From positions 1 through 27,697 of the forward strand of contig JBCDCZ010000022.1 of assembly GCA_039180865.1 (NCBI GenBank): 27,697 nucleotides of DNA, in the 5' to 3' direction. Shown here piece by piece: positions 14,872 through 21,789 of this stretch. A program made the translations under genes and the position numbers. Every line of letters begins with the position of its first letter. Position 1 is the first letter of the stretch. The stretch comes from JBCDCU01 sp039180865 (GTDB lineage: Bacteria > Pseudomonadota > Alphaproteobacteria > Rhizobiales > JACESI01). Under the pieces are notes generated by a model, which had not been told where the DNA came from, did no database searches, and saw only the letters and a list, made by a program, of their open reading frames with translations.

Positions 14872-15492
14872 ATGGGTGAGGGACACGACCACAGCCACGA
14901 CGATCATGAGCCGCTCGTTGTTGAAGACGATGCGGGTAATCTTGAGGCGAAGATCATCGTCGATGCGCTTCAGGACGTCTTGATCGCGAAGGGTTTGCTG
15001 ACGGCACCGGAAGTGACGAAAGAAATCGAAAAGCTCGAATCCCGTGGAATTCATCTTGGCGCAAAGGTCGTCGCGAAGGCCTGGCAAGACCCCGATTACA
15101 AGAAGCGGCTTCTTGAGAACGGCAAGAGCACGATCCAGGAAATCGGCATTCCAGTCGGTGAGGCCCAGATCGTTGTCGTCGAAAACACCGATGAGATCCA
15201 CAACCTCATCACCTGCACACTATGCTCATGCTATCCGCGCTCAATTCTCGGCCAGCCGCCATCCTGGTACATTTCCAAAGCCTATCGGGCGCGCACCGTT
15301 CGCGAACCGCGGTCCGTTCTCTCAGAGTTCGGCCTTGCTCTCGATGACGACATTGAGCTCATCGTCCACGACAGTAATGCCGATATGCGCTACCTTGTGC
15401 TTCCGCAACCGCCAGAGGGAGCCGATAAGATGGAAGCCGCTGAGTTGGAAGCCATGGTGACGCGAGATCATCTTATCGGTGTGACCCGTTAG
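14872..15492 (+). CDS. Cobalt-type nitrile hydratase alpha / thiocyanate hydrolase gamma-like catalytic subunit
   Basis: The 206-residue catalytic subunit carries the metal claw CTLCSC (C115, C118, C120), the cobalt-type form with Thr; iron enzymes usually have Ser. In characterised relatives two of these cysteines are oxidised to sulfinic and sulfenic acid. The flanking blocks fit the alpha/gamma family: DPDYKKRLLENG, YPRSILGQPPSWYIS, YRARTVREPRSVLSEFG, DSNADMRYLVLP and TRDHLIGV. The N-terminus is rich in His (GHDHSHDDHEP), common in alpha subunits and possibly metal-collecting. The ATG at 14872 follows GGGAG. The product should hydrate a carbon-nitrogen triple bond, in a nitrile, thiocyanate or a cyano-amide. 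Sequence alone cannot decide which. The next gene begins 1 nt after the stop. Confidence 0.93.
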   Translation: MGEGHDHSHDDHEPLVVEDDAGNLEAKIIVDALQDVLIAKGLLTAPEVTKEIEKLESRGIHLGAKVVAKAWQDPDYKKRLLENGKSTIQEIGIPVGEAQIVVVENTDEIHNLITCTLCSCYPRSILGQPPSWYISKAYRARTVREPRSVLSEFGLALDDDIELIVHDSNADMRYLVLPQPPEGADKMEAAELEAMVTRDHLIGVTR

Positions 15493-15493
15493 G

Positions 15494-16843
15494 ATGTCCC
15501 CGATAGACGGGACGCTTTCTCCTGAAAAACTGGCTCAAGCATTCGACCAGCGTGTTGCAGCCGTAAGCGAAGCCTGTGTTGCCTGCGGGGCGTGTTTCGA
15601 TGCATGTCCGGTCACAGGACCTGCCGGTGTTGAGAATGCGGACGGGAAAGAGGTCACGGGCGCACTTGTCGATCTCCTCAAAGGCGGAGAGGGTAATGCT
15701 GCAGCCACGCGGTTCGCCGAAGCGTGCATTCTCAGTGGGGAATGCCTCTCGGCCTGCGATTATGGCGTTAATCCAAGGCAGATGCTTTTGATGGCCCGGA
15801 CCAAGCTGAGCCATCGCAATGCTGACCCCAAAACCCGGCGTCGCAAGGGGGTGCAGAGTTTCCAGGACCTTGCCCGCAGCGTTAAAATCCTGAGCCGCAT
15901 GCAGCTCAGCCGAGACCAATTGGCGCGGCTTGGCCAGCCCGTCACCCAGGACGACGCTAAAGGTTCATTCCAGTCTCCGGACGTCGTCTTTTACACTGGA
16001 TGCAACGTCCTCAAAACACCGCATATTGCTCTCTTATCACTCGATATTCTCGACCATCTCGGGATCAGCTATCAGGTTCTCGGCGGACCGTCCCATTGTT
16101 GCGGCATCCTGCAGACGCGAGCCGGCGATCTGGAGGGGGCATCGCGGATGGGCGCTCAGGCGATCGAGCGCTTTCAATCCTTCGGAACACGCGAAGTCAT
16201 TTCCTGGTGCCCGTCCTGTCATGTCCAGTTCACAGAGACCCATCTGCCAAATCAGGCTTTGGTTGATGATGGTGATCAGCTGTCGATGACGCCGTTCATG
16301 CTCTTTCTTGCCTCATGCCTTGATCGTCTTAGAGCTCATCTGATCCACCCGGTTGAGATGCGCCTTGCGTTGCACGCCCACTGGGGCGTTGACGGTGTTC
16401 CGGACGCGGCCCGCACTCTTCTGCGGGCTGTACCCGGTGTCGAACTGGTTGACCTGCAGCAGCCGGAGATTGGGTTGATGAGCAATTCGCTTCGCGCTCT
16501 GCCGGATCTGCAGCGCCAGCTCCATAGCGACGAGCTTGAAGCAGCGTCAGCCGCTGGGATTGATGCACTCGTCGCGGTCTATCATGCCGATCATCGAGAG
16601 CTTTGCGCCCATGAACGCGATTATCCCTTCGCCATCCTCAATGTCCTTGAGATCATCGCTGCCAGTATCGGACTTCACCAAGATGATCATTACAAACGTT
16701 TGAAGCTTAAACAGGACGTTGAGACGATCCTTTTGGATGTTGAGCCTCGGTTGCAAGATAATGGAGTTCGACCGGAAGAGGCACGTGCAATCATCGAGGC
16801 TGCGTTACTTGGCGATCAGCCGCTTCCACTCAAGCGCGATTAA
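15494..16843 (+). CDS. Heterodisulfide reductase-type iron-sulfur protein (ferredoxin-like + CCG domains)
   Basis: The 449-residue cytoplasmic protein starts with a ferredoxin-like part. One complete [4Fe-4S] motif is C28-x2-C31-x2-C34-x3-C38-P; a second is C78, S81, C84, C88, where the expected second Cys is Ser and the following Pro is Asp. Two CCG-type domains follow. The first is complete: C170, C202-C203-G204 and C239-P-S-C242. The second keeps the fold (LHAHWGVDGVPDAARTLL, VPGVELVDL) but has lost its cysteines: MSNSL stands for CCGGG and VYHADHRE for the final CPxC. The HdrD/GlpC/LldE-type relatives transfer electrons or act on thiols and disulfides. The ATG is 1 nt after the hydratase alpha stop, so the genes are coupled. 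Possible jobs are oxidising the claw cysteines, supplying electrons, or handling a sulfur product; none is shown. Confidence 0.88.
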   Translation: MSPIDGTLSPEKLAQAFDQRVAAVSEACVACGACFDACPVTGPAGVENADGKEVTGALVDLLKGGEGNAAATRFAEACILSGECLSACDYGVNPRQMLLMARTKLSHRNADPKTRRRKGVQSFQDLARSVKILSRMQLSRDQLARLGQPVTQDDAKGSFQSPDVVFYTGCNVLKTPHIALLSLDILDHLGISYQVLGGPSHCCGILQTRAGDLEGASRMGAQAIERFQSFGTREVISWCPSCHVQFTETHLPNQALVDDGDQLSMTPFMLFLASCLDRLRAHLIHPVEMRLALHAHWGVDGVPDAARTLLRAVPGVELVDLQQPEIGLMSNSLRALPDLQRQLHSDELEAASAAGIDALVAVYHADHRELCAHERDYPFAILNVLEIIAASIGLHQDDHYKRLKLKQDVETILLDVEPRLQDNGVRPEEARAIIEAALLGDQPLPLKRD

Positions 16844-16906
16844 TTTGGTTCGACGCCGTCTGGCGATAAAATAGCCATTTTCGATTTCCTTGCCCGATTT
16901 ATGGGC

Positions 16907-16916
16907 CGAAATTTCG
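16907..16916. promoter_or_regulatory. Palindrome CGAAATTTCG in the tctC upstream region
   Basis: A perfect 10-bp palindrome lies 113 nt before the tctC start, in the 186-nt gap after the iron-sulfur gene. The same gap contains a weak AAAAT-AGCC-ATTTT dyad at 16868-16881 and a poor, degenerate match to the LysR-type box at 16944-16960. It may be an operator or chance. Confidence 0.3.
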
Positions 16917-16972
16917 CGCTTTTTCTTGGGATCCTTGTTCCGGGCCGCAAAAAGCGCGTGGCACGTGGCTTG

Positions 16973-16989
16973 CTTAACAAAAGGTTAAG
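16973..16989. promoter_or_regulatory. LysR-type T-N11-A dyad CTTAAC-AAAAG-GTTAAG upstream of tctC
   Basis: Perfect 6-bp arms flank a 5-nt spacer, the same geometry as the boxes at 10303 and 11316, and an AAAAG spacer is shared with the second of these. The arms themselves differ, so a different LysR-type protein or a different class of regulator may bind. It ends 40 nt before the tctC ATG, overlapping the expected promoter. Confidence 0.5.
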
Positions 16990-17029
16990 TGCGCCCGCGG
17001 ATGGGTGCAGCTCATCTAGGGAGAAACCC

Positions 17030-18001
17030 ATGTTCAAGATTTTCACTCGAACGGCCGTGCTGGTTTCAGCCGGGGCGCTCATGATGGCAGGTGTTGCAAC
17101 CGGCGCCCAAGCTTATCCTGACAAACCGGTGAAACTGGTCGTAGGTTTTGGTCCGGGCGGACCATCAGGTATCGCGGCAAGGTTTATGCAAAAACGCTTC
17201 AAGGCCGTCACCGGCCAGGAACTCGTTATCATCAACAAGCCGGGTGGCGGTGGCGCAAAAGCGTGGTCGCAGATCAACCAGGACGAACCCGACGGCTACA
17301 ATCTGACGCTTCTGAACTTCCCGCATACCGTTCTCCAGCCAATCGTTCGCGGTGCGAATGCCGGGTACAAAACGGAAGAGGATATTCATCCTGTTCTCTA
17401 TTACACCTCGGTTCCGCAGGTCGTCGCCGTGCGTAAGGAAAGCCCTTTCAAGACCTTCGCCGATTTGAAGAAGGCCATGGAAGACAACCCGGGCAAACTC
17501 ACCTTCGCCGGAACTGGTTTCGGCGGCTCCAACCATTCGGCCTTTCACAAATTCGCTGTCGCAACGGGCCTGAAGGGCGCTTACGTTCCATTCAAGGATA
17601 CGGCATCGGGTGTGGTGGCTCTCAAAAGCGGTGCGGTTGATGCTGCGTGGACATTCACAACACAGGGCGTGCGCGACGGCGATGCAATCCGTATGCTCGC
17701 AGTGGCTTCCGAAGAGCGTGTCGCGCTTTTTCCGGATATGCCGACCCTGACCGAACTCGGCGTTCCGGTGATCGACAAAGCATGGTGGGCGGTCGGTGTG
17801 CCTCCCGGGACACCGGAAGAGATCCGCAAAGCGGTCTCCGAGACTTTCGCAAAAGTCGTGAGCGATGAAACCGTTGCCGCCGATATGGATCAGGGCGGGT
17901 ATGTCCCACTATTGGTCCCCTATCCTGAAGCAAAAGAATTCAAGGCGGGGATCGTTAAAGACTACACCTCCGTCGGCGAAGCCATCGCGGCAACGCAATA
18001 G
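17030..18001 (+). CDS. tctC: Tripartite tricarboxylate transporter substrate-binding protein (TctC family)
   Basis: The 323-residue periplasmic protein opens with a Sec signal (MFKIFTRTAVLVSAGALMMA, cleavage near AQAYPDKP). It then shows the TctC/Bug-family pattern YPDKPVKLVVGFGPGGPSG, in which the PGG loop contacts the ligand, followed by INKPGGGGAKAWSQI and DEPDGYNLTLLN. Other family blocks are SVPQVVAVRKESPF, FGGSNHSAFHKF and ALKSGAVDAAWT. The chosen ATG at 17030 has GGGAG 7 nt upstream; a longer frame from 16901 would add an implausible Arg-rich leader. It is the first gene of a transporter operon lying 186 nt after the hydratase cluster. TctC proteins bind citrate, other carboxylates, aromatic acids or nicotinamide-like compounds. 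The ligand here is unknown. Confidence 0.95.
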   Translation: MFKIFTRTAVLVSAGALMMAGVATGAQAYPDKPVKLVVGFGPGGPSGIAARFMQKRFKAVTGQELVIINKPGGGGAKAWSQINQDEPDGYNLTLLNFPHTVLQPIVRGANAGYKTEEDIHPVLYYTSVPQVVAVRKESPFKTFADLKKAMEDNPGKLTFAGTGFGGSNHSAFHKFAVATGLKGAYVPFKDTASGVVALKSGAVDAAWTFTTQGVRDGDAIRMLAVASEERVALFPDMPTLTELGVPVIDKAWWAVGVPPGTPEEIRKAVSETFAKVVSDETVAADMDQGGYVPLLVPYPEAKEFKAGIVKDYTSVGEAIAATQ

Positions 18002-18024
18002 TTTCGGTTTCACTTATGAAAACG

Positions 18025-18063
18025 AGCCCGTGCAACGCTTTCCTTGATCGCGCGGCACGGGCT
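18025..18063 (+). terminator. Stem-loop between tctC and tctA (attenuator or mRNA-stability element)
   Basis: AGCCCGTGC at 18025-18033 pairs exactly with GCACGGGCT at 18055-18063, with a 21-nt loop. It begins 24 nt after the tctC stop and ends 71 nt before tctA. The sequence after it (GTTCTTTC) is only weakly T-rich, so it is not a clear Rho-independent terminator. Elements of this kind often raise the amount of binding-protein message over the membrane genes. The 132-nt gap holds no other gene. Confidence 0.55.
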
Positions 18064-18133
18064 GTTCTTTCAAGAAACATTCCAAGCCTGATCGACGAAG
18101 ACGTAACGATGGCGCGAACAGAATGATCAGTCC

Positions 18134-19651
18134 ATGGACTTCCTGACACACGCCATTGATGCGTTCAGCGTCACGAACCTCGCGGTCGCCTTTCTCGGCC
18201 TGATCATCGGGATCTTTCTCGGTGCTCTCCCTGGATTGAGCTCGACCTTTGCCTGCGCAGTGATGTTGCCGGTGACCTTTACGATGGCACCAGTGACTGC
18301 GCTGATTTTCCTCGGCACAGTTTACATGGGTTCGACCTACGGTGGGTCGTTCGCTGCAATCCTCGTCAATACACCCGGCACGCCGCAATCAATATCAACG
18401 ACGTTTGACGGCTATCCGATGGCGCAGCGTGGTGATGGCGGTCTTGCGCTTTCAATCGCCTGTATCGCCTCCGTTGCCGGGGGGATCATCGGGATTGTCT
18501 CTTTCCTCTGGCTTGCGCCCGAACTCGCGAAGATCGCGCTTCTCTTCGGGCCTGCGGAATATTTCTGGCTGGCCCTCTTCGGCCTGACGATTATTGCCTC
18601 GCTCAGCGAGGGAAATCTGATCAAGGGGATCATCTGCGGTTTTCTCGGACTTTTTCTGTCTCAAGTCGGGATATCGGTGGTTAGCGGCGATTCCCGGTTT
18701 ACCTATGAGACAACAGCGCTTGTCGGCGGGATCCCGATCATTCCGGCGACGATCGGGCTTCTATGCTTTCCAGTCGTCATTGATCTAATCGGCGATGCCG
18801 GTCACCATCTGATTGCGCCCTTGAAAACGCGCGGGAGCGAAGCCGTAAACGCCTTCCGCAAAGTATCAGCGCGGAGTGGCAATCTTCTCAGAAGTTCGCT
18901 CCTTGGCACCGTTATCGGGATCATTCCGGCTGCAGGCGGGGCGGTTGCAAGCCTGGTTGCTTATGCTGAAGCATCGCGTTCAGCAAAGAAGGGCGAGAAT
19001 TACGGCAAAGGTGAACCGGGCGGCATTATCGCATCGGAGTCTGCGAACAATGCAACTGTCGGAAGCGGGCTCATTCCGACCTTCGTTCTTGGTATTCCCG
19101 GAACACCACCGGATGCTGTGATCCTCGGTGCGATGCTTGTGCACGGGGTTCAGATCGGGCCGAAGCTTTTCACCGATTTCGGCAATATCGTTTACACATT
19201 CGTTGCCGGAATGCTGATCGCTACCGTGCTCATGCTCCCCGTTGGTCTCCTTCTTGGAAAATACATCTACAAGGTCGTCATTCTGACCCCTAAGACGTTT
19301 TTGGTGCCCACGGTTGCGTTGATGACATTGATTGGTGCCTTCGCGATCCAGAATAACTACCACGACATGATCATCATGCTTGTCCTTGGCATCTCGGCGT
19401 GGATTCTTGCGCGGTTTGGATTCCCGGCGGCTCCGATTGTGTTGGGTCTTCTGCTTGGGCCGATAGCAGAGCAGGGCTTTGCGCAGTCTGTGATGATCGG
19501 CAATGCGAAGGGCGATCTCCTCGGCATGTTCTTTGGAAACACAATCTCAATCGTGCTGGTCTGTATGATAATCGCCGCCGTTGTCTTGCCACCTTTGATT
19601 AGATACCGGGCCGCAGCACGCTATAAAATCGCATCCCGAGCAGCAGAATGA
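18134..19651 (+). CDS. tctA: Tripartite tricarboxylate transporter large membrane subunit (TctA family)
   Basis: The 505-residue protein has about eleven or twelve hydrophobic segments and the TctA signature near its N-terminus: GALPGLSSTFACAVMLPVTF, then YMGSTYGGSFAAILVNTPGT. The paired block in the second half is visible too: IPAAGGAVASLVAYAEASR, GGIIASESANNATVGSGLIP and LGIPGTPPDAVILGAMLVHG. These duplicated PG-rich loops are the mark of the family's inverted repeat. The ATG at 18134 has only a weak ribosome site (GAATGATC). It should form the sodium- or proton-coupled channel for the solute captured by TctC. Here it precedes tctB, whereas the more common order is tctC-tctB-tctA. Confidence 0.95.
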   Translation: MDFLTHAIDAFSVTNLAVAFLGLIIGIFLGALPGLSSTFACAVMLPVTFTMAPVTALIFLGTVYMGSTYGGSFAAILVNTPGTPQSISTTFDGYPMAQRGDGGLALSIACIASVAGGIIGIVSFLWLAPELAKIALLFGPAEYFWLALFGLTIIASLSEGNLIKGIICGFLGLFLSQVGISVVSGDSRFTYETTALVGGIPIIPATIGLLCFPVVIDLIGDAGHHLIAPLKTRGSEAVNAFRKVSARSGNLLRSSLLGTVIGIIPAAGGAVASLVAYAEASRSAKKGENYGKGEPGGIIASESANNATVGSGLIPTFVLGIPGTPPDAVILGAMLVHGVQIGPKLFTDFGNIVYTFVAGMLIATVLMLPVGLLLGKYIYKVVILTPKTFLVPTVALMTLIGAFAIQNNYHDMIIMLVLGISAWILARFGFPAAPIVLGLLLGPIAEQGFAQSVMIGNAKGDLLGMFFGNTISIVLVCMIIAAVVLPPLIRYRAAARYKIASRAAE

Positions 19652-19661
19652 GGGTTACGGA

Positions 19662-20126
19662 ATGACTTCGAAAACAAGTTTGTTCGCGAATGTCGGGTCC
19701 GGTGCGGTGATGATGCTGTTCGGCACCTATGTCATTTTCGAGGCCCAGAAATTCGATGGCGTTGGAGCCTCGATGCCGCTCTTCGTCGGATTTGGGCTGA
19801 TTGGCTTCTCTGCACTCCTGATTGTCGTCAGTGTCGTAAAGGCGTCACTGGTCGGGGCAATAGCCCCACCGAGTGGCTCCATGAAACCGCGGCTTGCCTT
19901 GACCGTCCTCATGGCGCTTTGGGTCCTTGCGCTCCCCTATGCCGGTTTCATCCTGTCTTCTATCGTCGCCTTTGGATTGATTACTGCCATTGTGCCGCGC
20001 CATGAAAGCTGGAGTGTCAAAGGTCTCTTTTCCCACTTGATTGGAGGCGTCGCTGTCATTTTGGCGTTTTGGTATGTGTTGACAGTCCATCTGAATGTCC
20101 CACTGCCAGCCGGGCAGCTCTTCTGA
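19662..20126 (+). CDS. tctB: Tripartite tricarboxylate transporter small membrane subunit (TctB family)
   Basis: The 154-residue protein has four hydrophobic segments, the normal TctB layout, starting near SGAVMMLFGTYVIFEAQKF and ending with a conserved-type P.PAG.LF tail (NVPLPAGQLF). A short polar loop lies between segments two and three (IAPPSGSMKPR). The ATG at 19662 is 10 nt after the tctA stop, with GAGGGT upstream. It completes the transporter with TctC and TctA. TctB sequences diverge strongly, so the call rests on topology, length and position as much as on motif. Confidence 0.9.
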   Translation: MTSKTSLFANVGSGAVMMLFGTYVIFEAQKFDGVGASMPLFVGFGLIGFSALLIVVSVVKASLVGAIAPPSGSMKPRLALTVLMALWVLALPYAGFILSSIVAFGLITAIVPRHESWSVKGLFSHLIGGVAVILAFWYVLTVHLNVPLPAGQLF

Positions 20127-20728
20127 CGACCGTTTTTGCTAGCCGATCGACATTATCCTGAAACGCGAAACCGAGAATGCGCTTGGTTTGATCTTCTCCA
20201 GAGTTGCTTGCGGTAATTCCGTATACCCTCGTCTAGCGCGTTGAGCCTCTCGGAAGGGACGGATAATATATCCGGTTGCCCCGCAATAAAAGAAGCAGTG
20301 ATCCCTGCTGTCGGAGCCGCCGAAGACACAATAAACGGGTTTGGTGCGACGATTCCGGAACAGTGTGGGCGAACTGGTACGCAGCCACGGTACCTATTGC
20401 AGCCAAAAAAAACACCGGTACTTTCAATGGGATCGCTGTTTTCGATACAACATCATATTGGATGTAAGGTAACCGGATACAACAAGAGTCATAAGAATTT
20501 ATGCAGTCGACAGTACTGTATTGGATAGATATTAAGTGATTGAATTATATGACCTAAATTTTTGTTATGGCAGCGCATGTGACTAACAGGTCACAACTTA
20601 AACGGAACGTGATTCACTTCTCTTATTCTTGCCACATTCACTGGAATCGGGCTGGAAATGTGACGTGTTTGTGTCATTATGGACCACTGCCCAAATACTT
20701 CTCGCCTAAAGCCCGCCGTGAGGAACCT
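20127..20728. other. Non-coding stretch between tctB and the receiver gene
   Basis: About 600 nt without a gene I can support. The first 300 nt contain open frames on both strands with no recognisable protein; an eroded gene is possible. From about 20430 the DNA becomes AT-rich and probably holds the promoter of the downstream receiver gene. A perfect palindrome ACAGTACTGT is at 20510-20519. I see no clear terminator after tctB. An ATG at 20567 is in frame with the receiver gene, but the extra 54 residues look non-coding and lack a ribosome site. Confidence 0.5.
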
Positions 20729-21319
20729 TTGTCCACTCTTACGCCACCACAATCACTCAACGCTCTCATTCTCGACGACAACGAAGACGATATCATTCTC
20801 CTGACATCGCATTTGAAGCAGATTGACGAATACGGCATTACGGTAAGTTCAAGTCAAACCGATGAGGATGCCATTCGCATATTGGACAGCGAGCCCATCG
20901 ATCTGATTTTCTGCGACTATTTCCTCGTCGATGGTAGCGCAGAAGGGTTTTTGCACTACACCAATCGTCAGGGACGTCATATTCCAATCATCCTGGTTTC
21001 CGGCCTTTCGGAGAGATTGGTTCGCTACAAAGGGTATCAGGCAGGTGCGGATGCGTTTCTTGCTAAGGAGAACCTGTCTCCGCAGACACTTGTGACGGCG
21101 ATTGAATCGGCCTGTTTCGTGTCAGCGTTACGGGCGCAAAAAACACCGAGTAAACAGGCCCAACCACGGGGCGAGGACGAACAGCGTCGGTCCGCCCTGC
21201 TGGAGGTCGTTCTTCAACGGATGATCGATGAAGTGAGCCATAATATTGAGGGTGATATCCTGACTGCGCACAACATCATCGGAAAACTGAAGGCAATTTC
21301 GCGGGAGTATTCAGTCTAG
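20729..21319 (+). CDS. Response regulator receiver protein with a short helical C-terminal tail
   Basis: The 196-residue product has a receiver domain in its first 130 residues: acidic pocket LILDDNEDD (D16, D17), phospho-acceptor D63 in LIFCDYFLVDG, the switch Ser in IILVSGLS and the conserved Lys in DAFLAKENLS. About 60 residues follow, ending in a helical stretch with two histidines (MIDEVSHNIEGDILTAHNII) and no DNA-binding domain. I place the start at a TTG at 20729 preceded by AGGA, since the protein begins STLTPPQSLNALILDDN there; the start is uncertain. It converges on the response-regulator gene at 21346, with 26 nt between stops. It may be a phosphorelay partner of the large kinase encoded next door. 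Confidence 0.82.
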   Translation: MSTLTPPQSLNALILDDNEDDIILLTSHLKQIDEYGITVSSSQTDEDAIRILDSEPIDLIFCDYFLVDGSAEGFLHYTNRQGRHIPIILVSGLSERLVRYKGYQAGADAFLAKENLSPQTLVTAIESACFVSALRAQKTPSKQAQPRGEDEQRRSALLEVVLQRMIDEVSHNIEGDILTAHNIIGKLKAISREYSV

Positions 21320-21345
21320 CGGTTGGTCTCAAACGGCTGTCGCGC

Positions 21346-21789
21346 TCAGGGAATGAGAACAATGTCATCGAACCAGAAGGCCGCGATTGCTTTTGCGATC
21401 TTCCCGTAGCCTGTGATGTCGTCGGGCTTCTTGATGAAGGCGTTCACCTTCATCCGATAGGCTTTCTGGACATCCCGATTGGAATTTGAAGTCGAGACCA
21501 CGACAACCGGCAGCACCATTAAGCGAGCATCACCTCTGATTTCCTCCAGCACTTCAAAGCCGTTGGTCAGGTCGAGGTTGAGATCAAGCAGTACGAGGTG
21601 CGGCAAGCTTCGAATGGCGTCTTCACTGATGTCGCGTAGATGCTCCAGGGCCCCTTCGGCGTCACAAAACGTGTCTATTTTCAGATCCGCAATTTCGCTT
21701 TTTAACGCGCGACTGAAGTACTCAGCGTCAACCTCCTCGTCTTCGATCAGGAGAATCGTGCGTTCGACTTTGCTGCTGTGTTCAGTCAT
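21346..21789 (-). CDS. Single-domain response regulator (Rcp1-like)
   Basis: The 147-residue protein is a stand-alone receiver: IEDEEVDAEYF (acidic pocket), LVLLDLNLDLTNGFEVL (phospho-acceptor Asp in the second LDL-type motif), PVVVVSTSNSNRDV with the switch Thr/Ser, and a FIKKPDD Lys motif. The long loop before the acceptor Asp and the LNLDLTNGFEVL wording are typical of Rcp1-type regulators that work with phytochrome-like and PAS kinases. The ATG at 21789 overlaps the kinase stop by 8 nt (ATGACTGA), so translation is coupled and the pair almost certainly forms one signalling unit. No output domain is present; it may pass phosphate to another protein. Confidence 0.92.
   Translation of the reverse strand: MTEHSSKVERTILLIEDEEVDAEYFSRALKSEIADLKIDTFCDAEGALEHLRDISEDAIRSLPHLVLLDLNLDLTNGFEVLEEIRGDARLMVLPVVVVSTSNSNRDVQKAYRMKVNAFIKKPDDITGYGKIAKAIAAFWFDDIVLIP

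Noticed and set aside
16944..16960. A third copy of the GCTGCA-type LysR box upstream of tctC
   Set aside because: Only about two thirds of the bases agree and the T and A of the T-N11-A rule are C and G; too weak to claim, so only mentioned with the neighbouring dyad.
18025..18063. The tctC-tctA stem-loop as a true Rho-independent terminator
   Set aside because: The loop is 21 nt and the following bases (GTTCTTTC) do not form a T-tract; tctA clearly belongs to the same operon.
20241..20528. A 95-codon plus-strand open frame in the gap after tctB
   Set aside because: No recognisable family, no good ribosome site, and the composition drifts into AT-rich non-coding DNA at its end.
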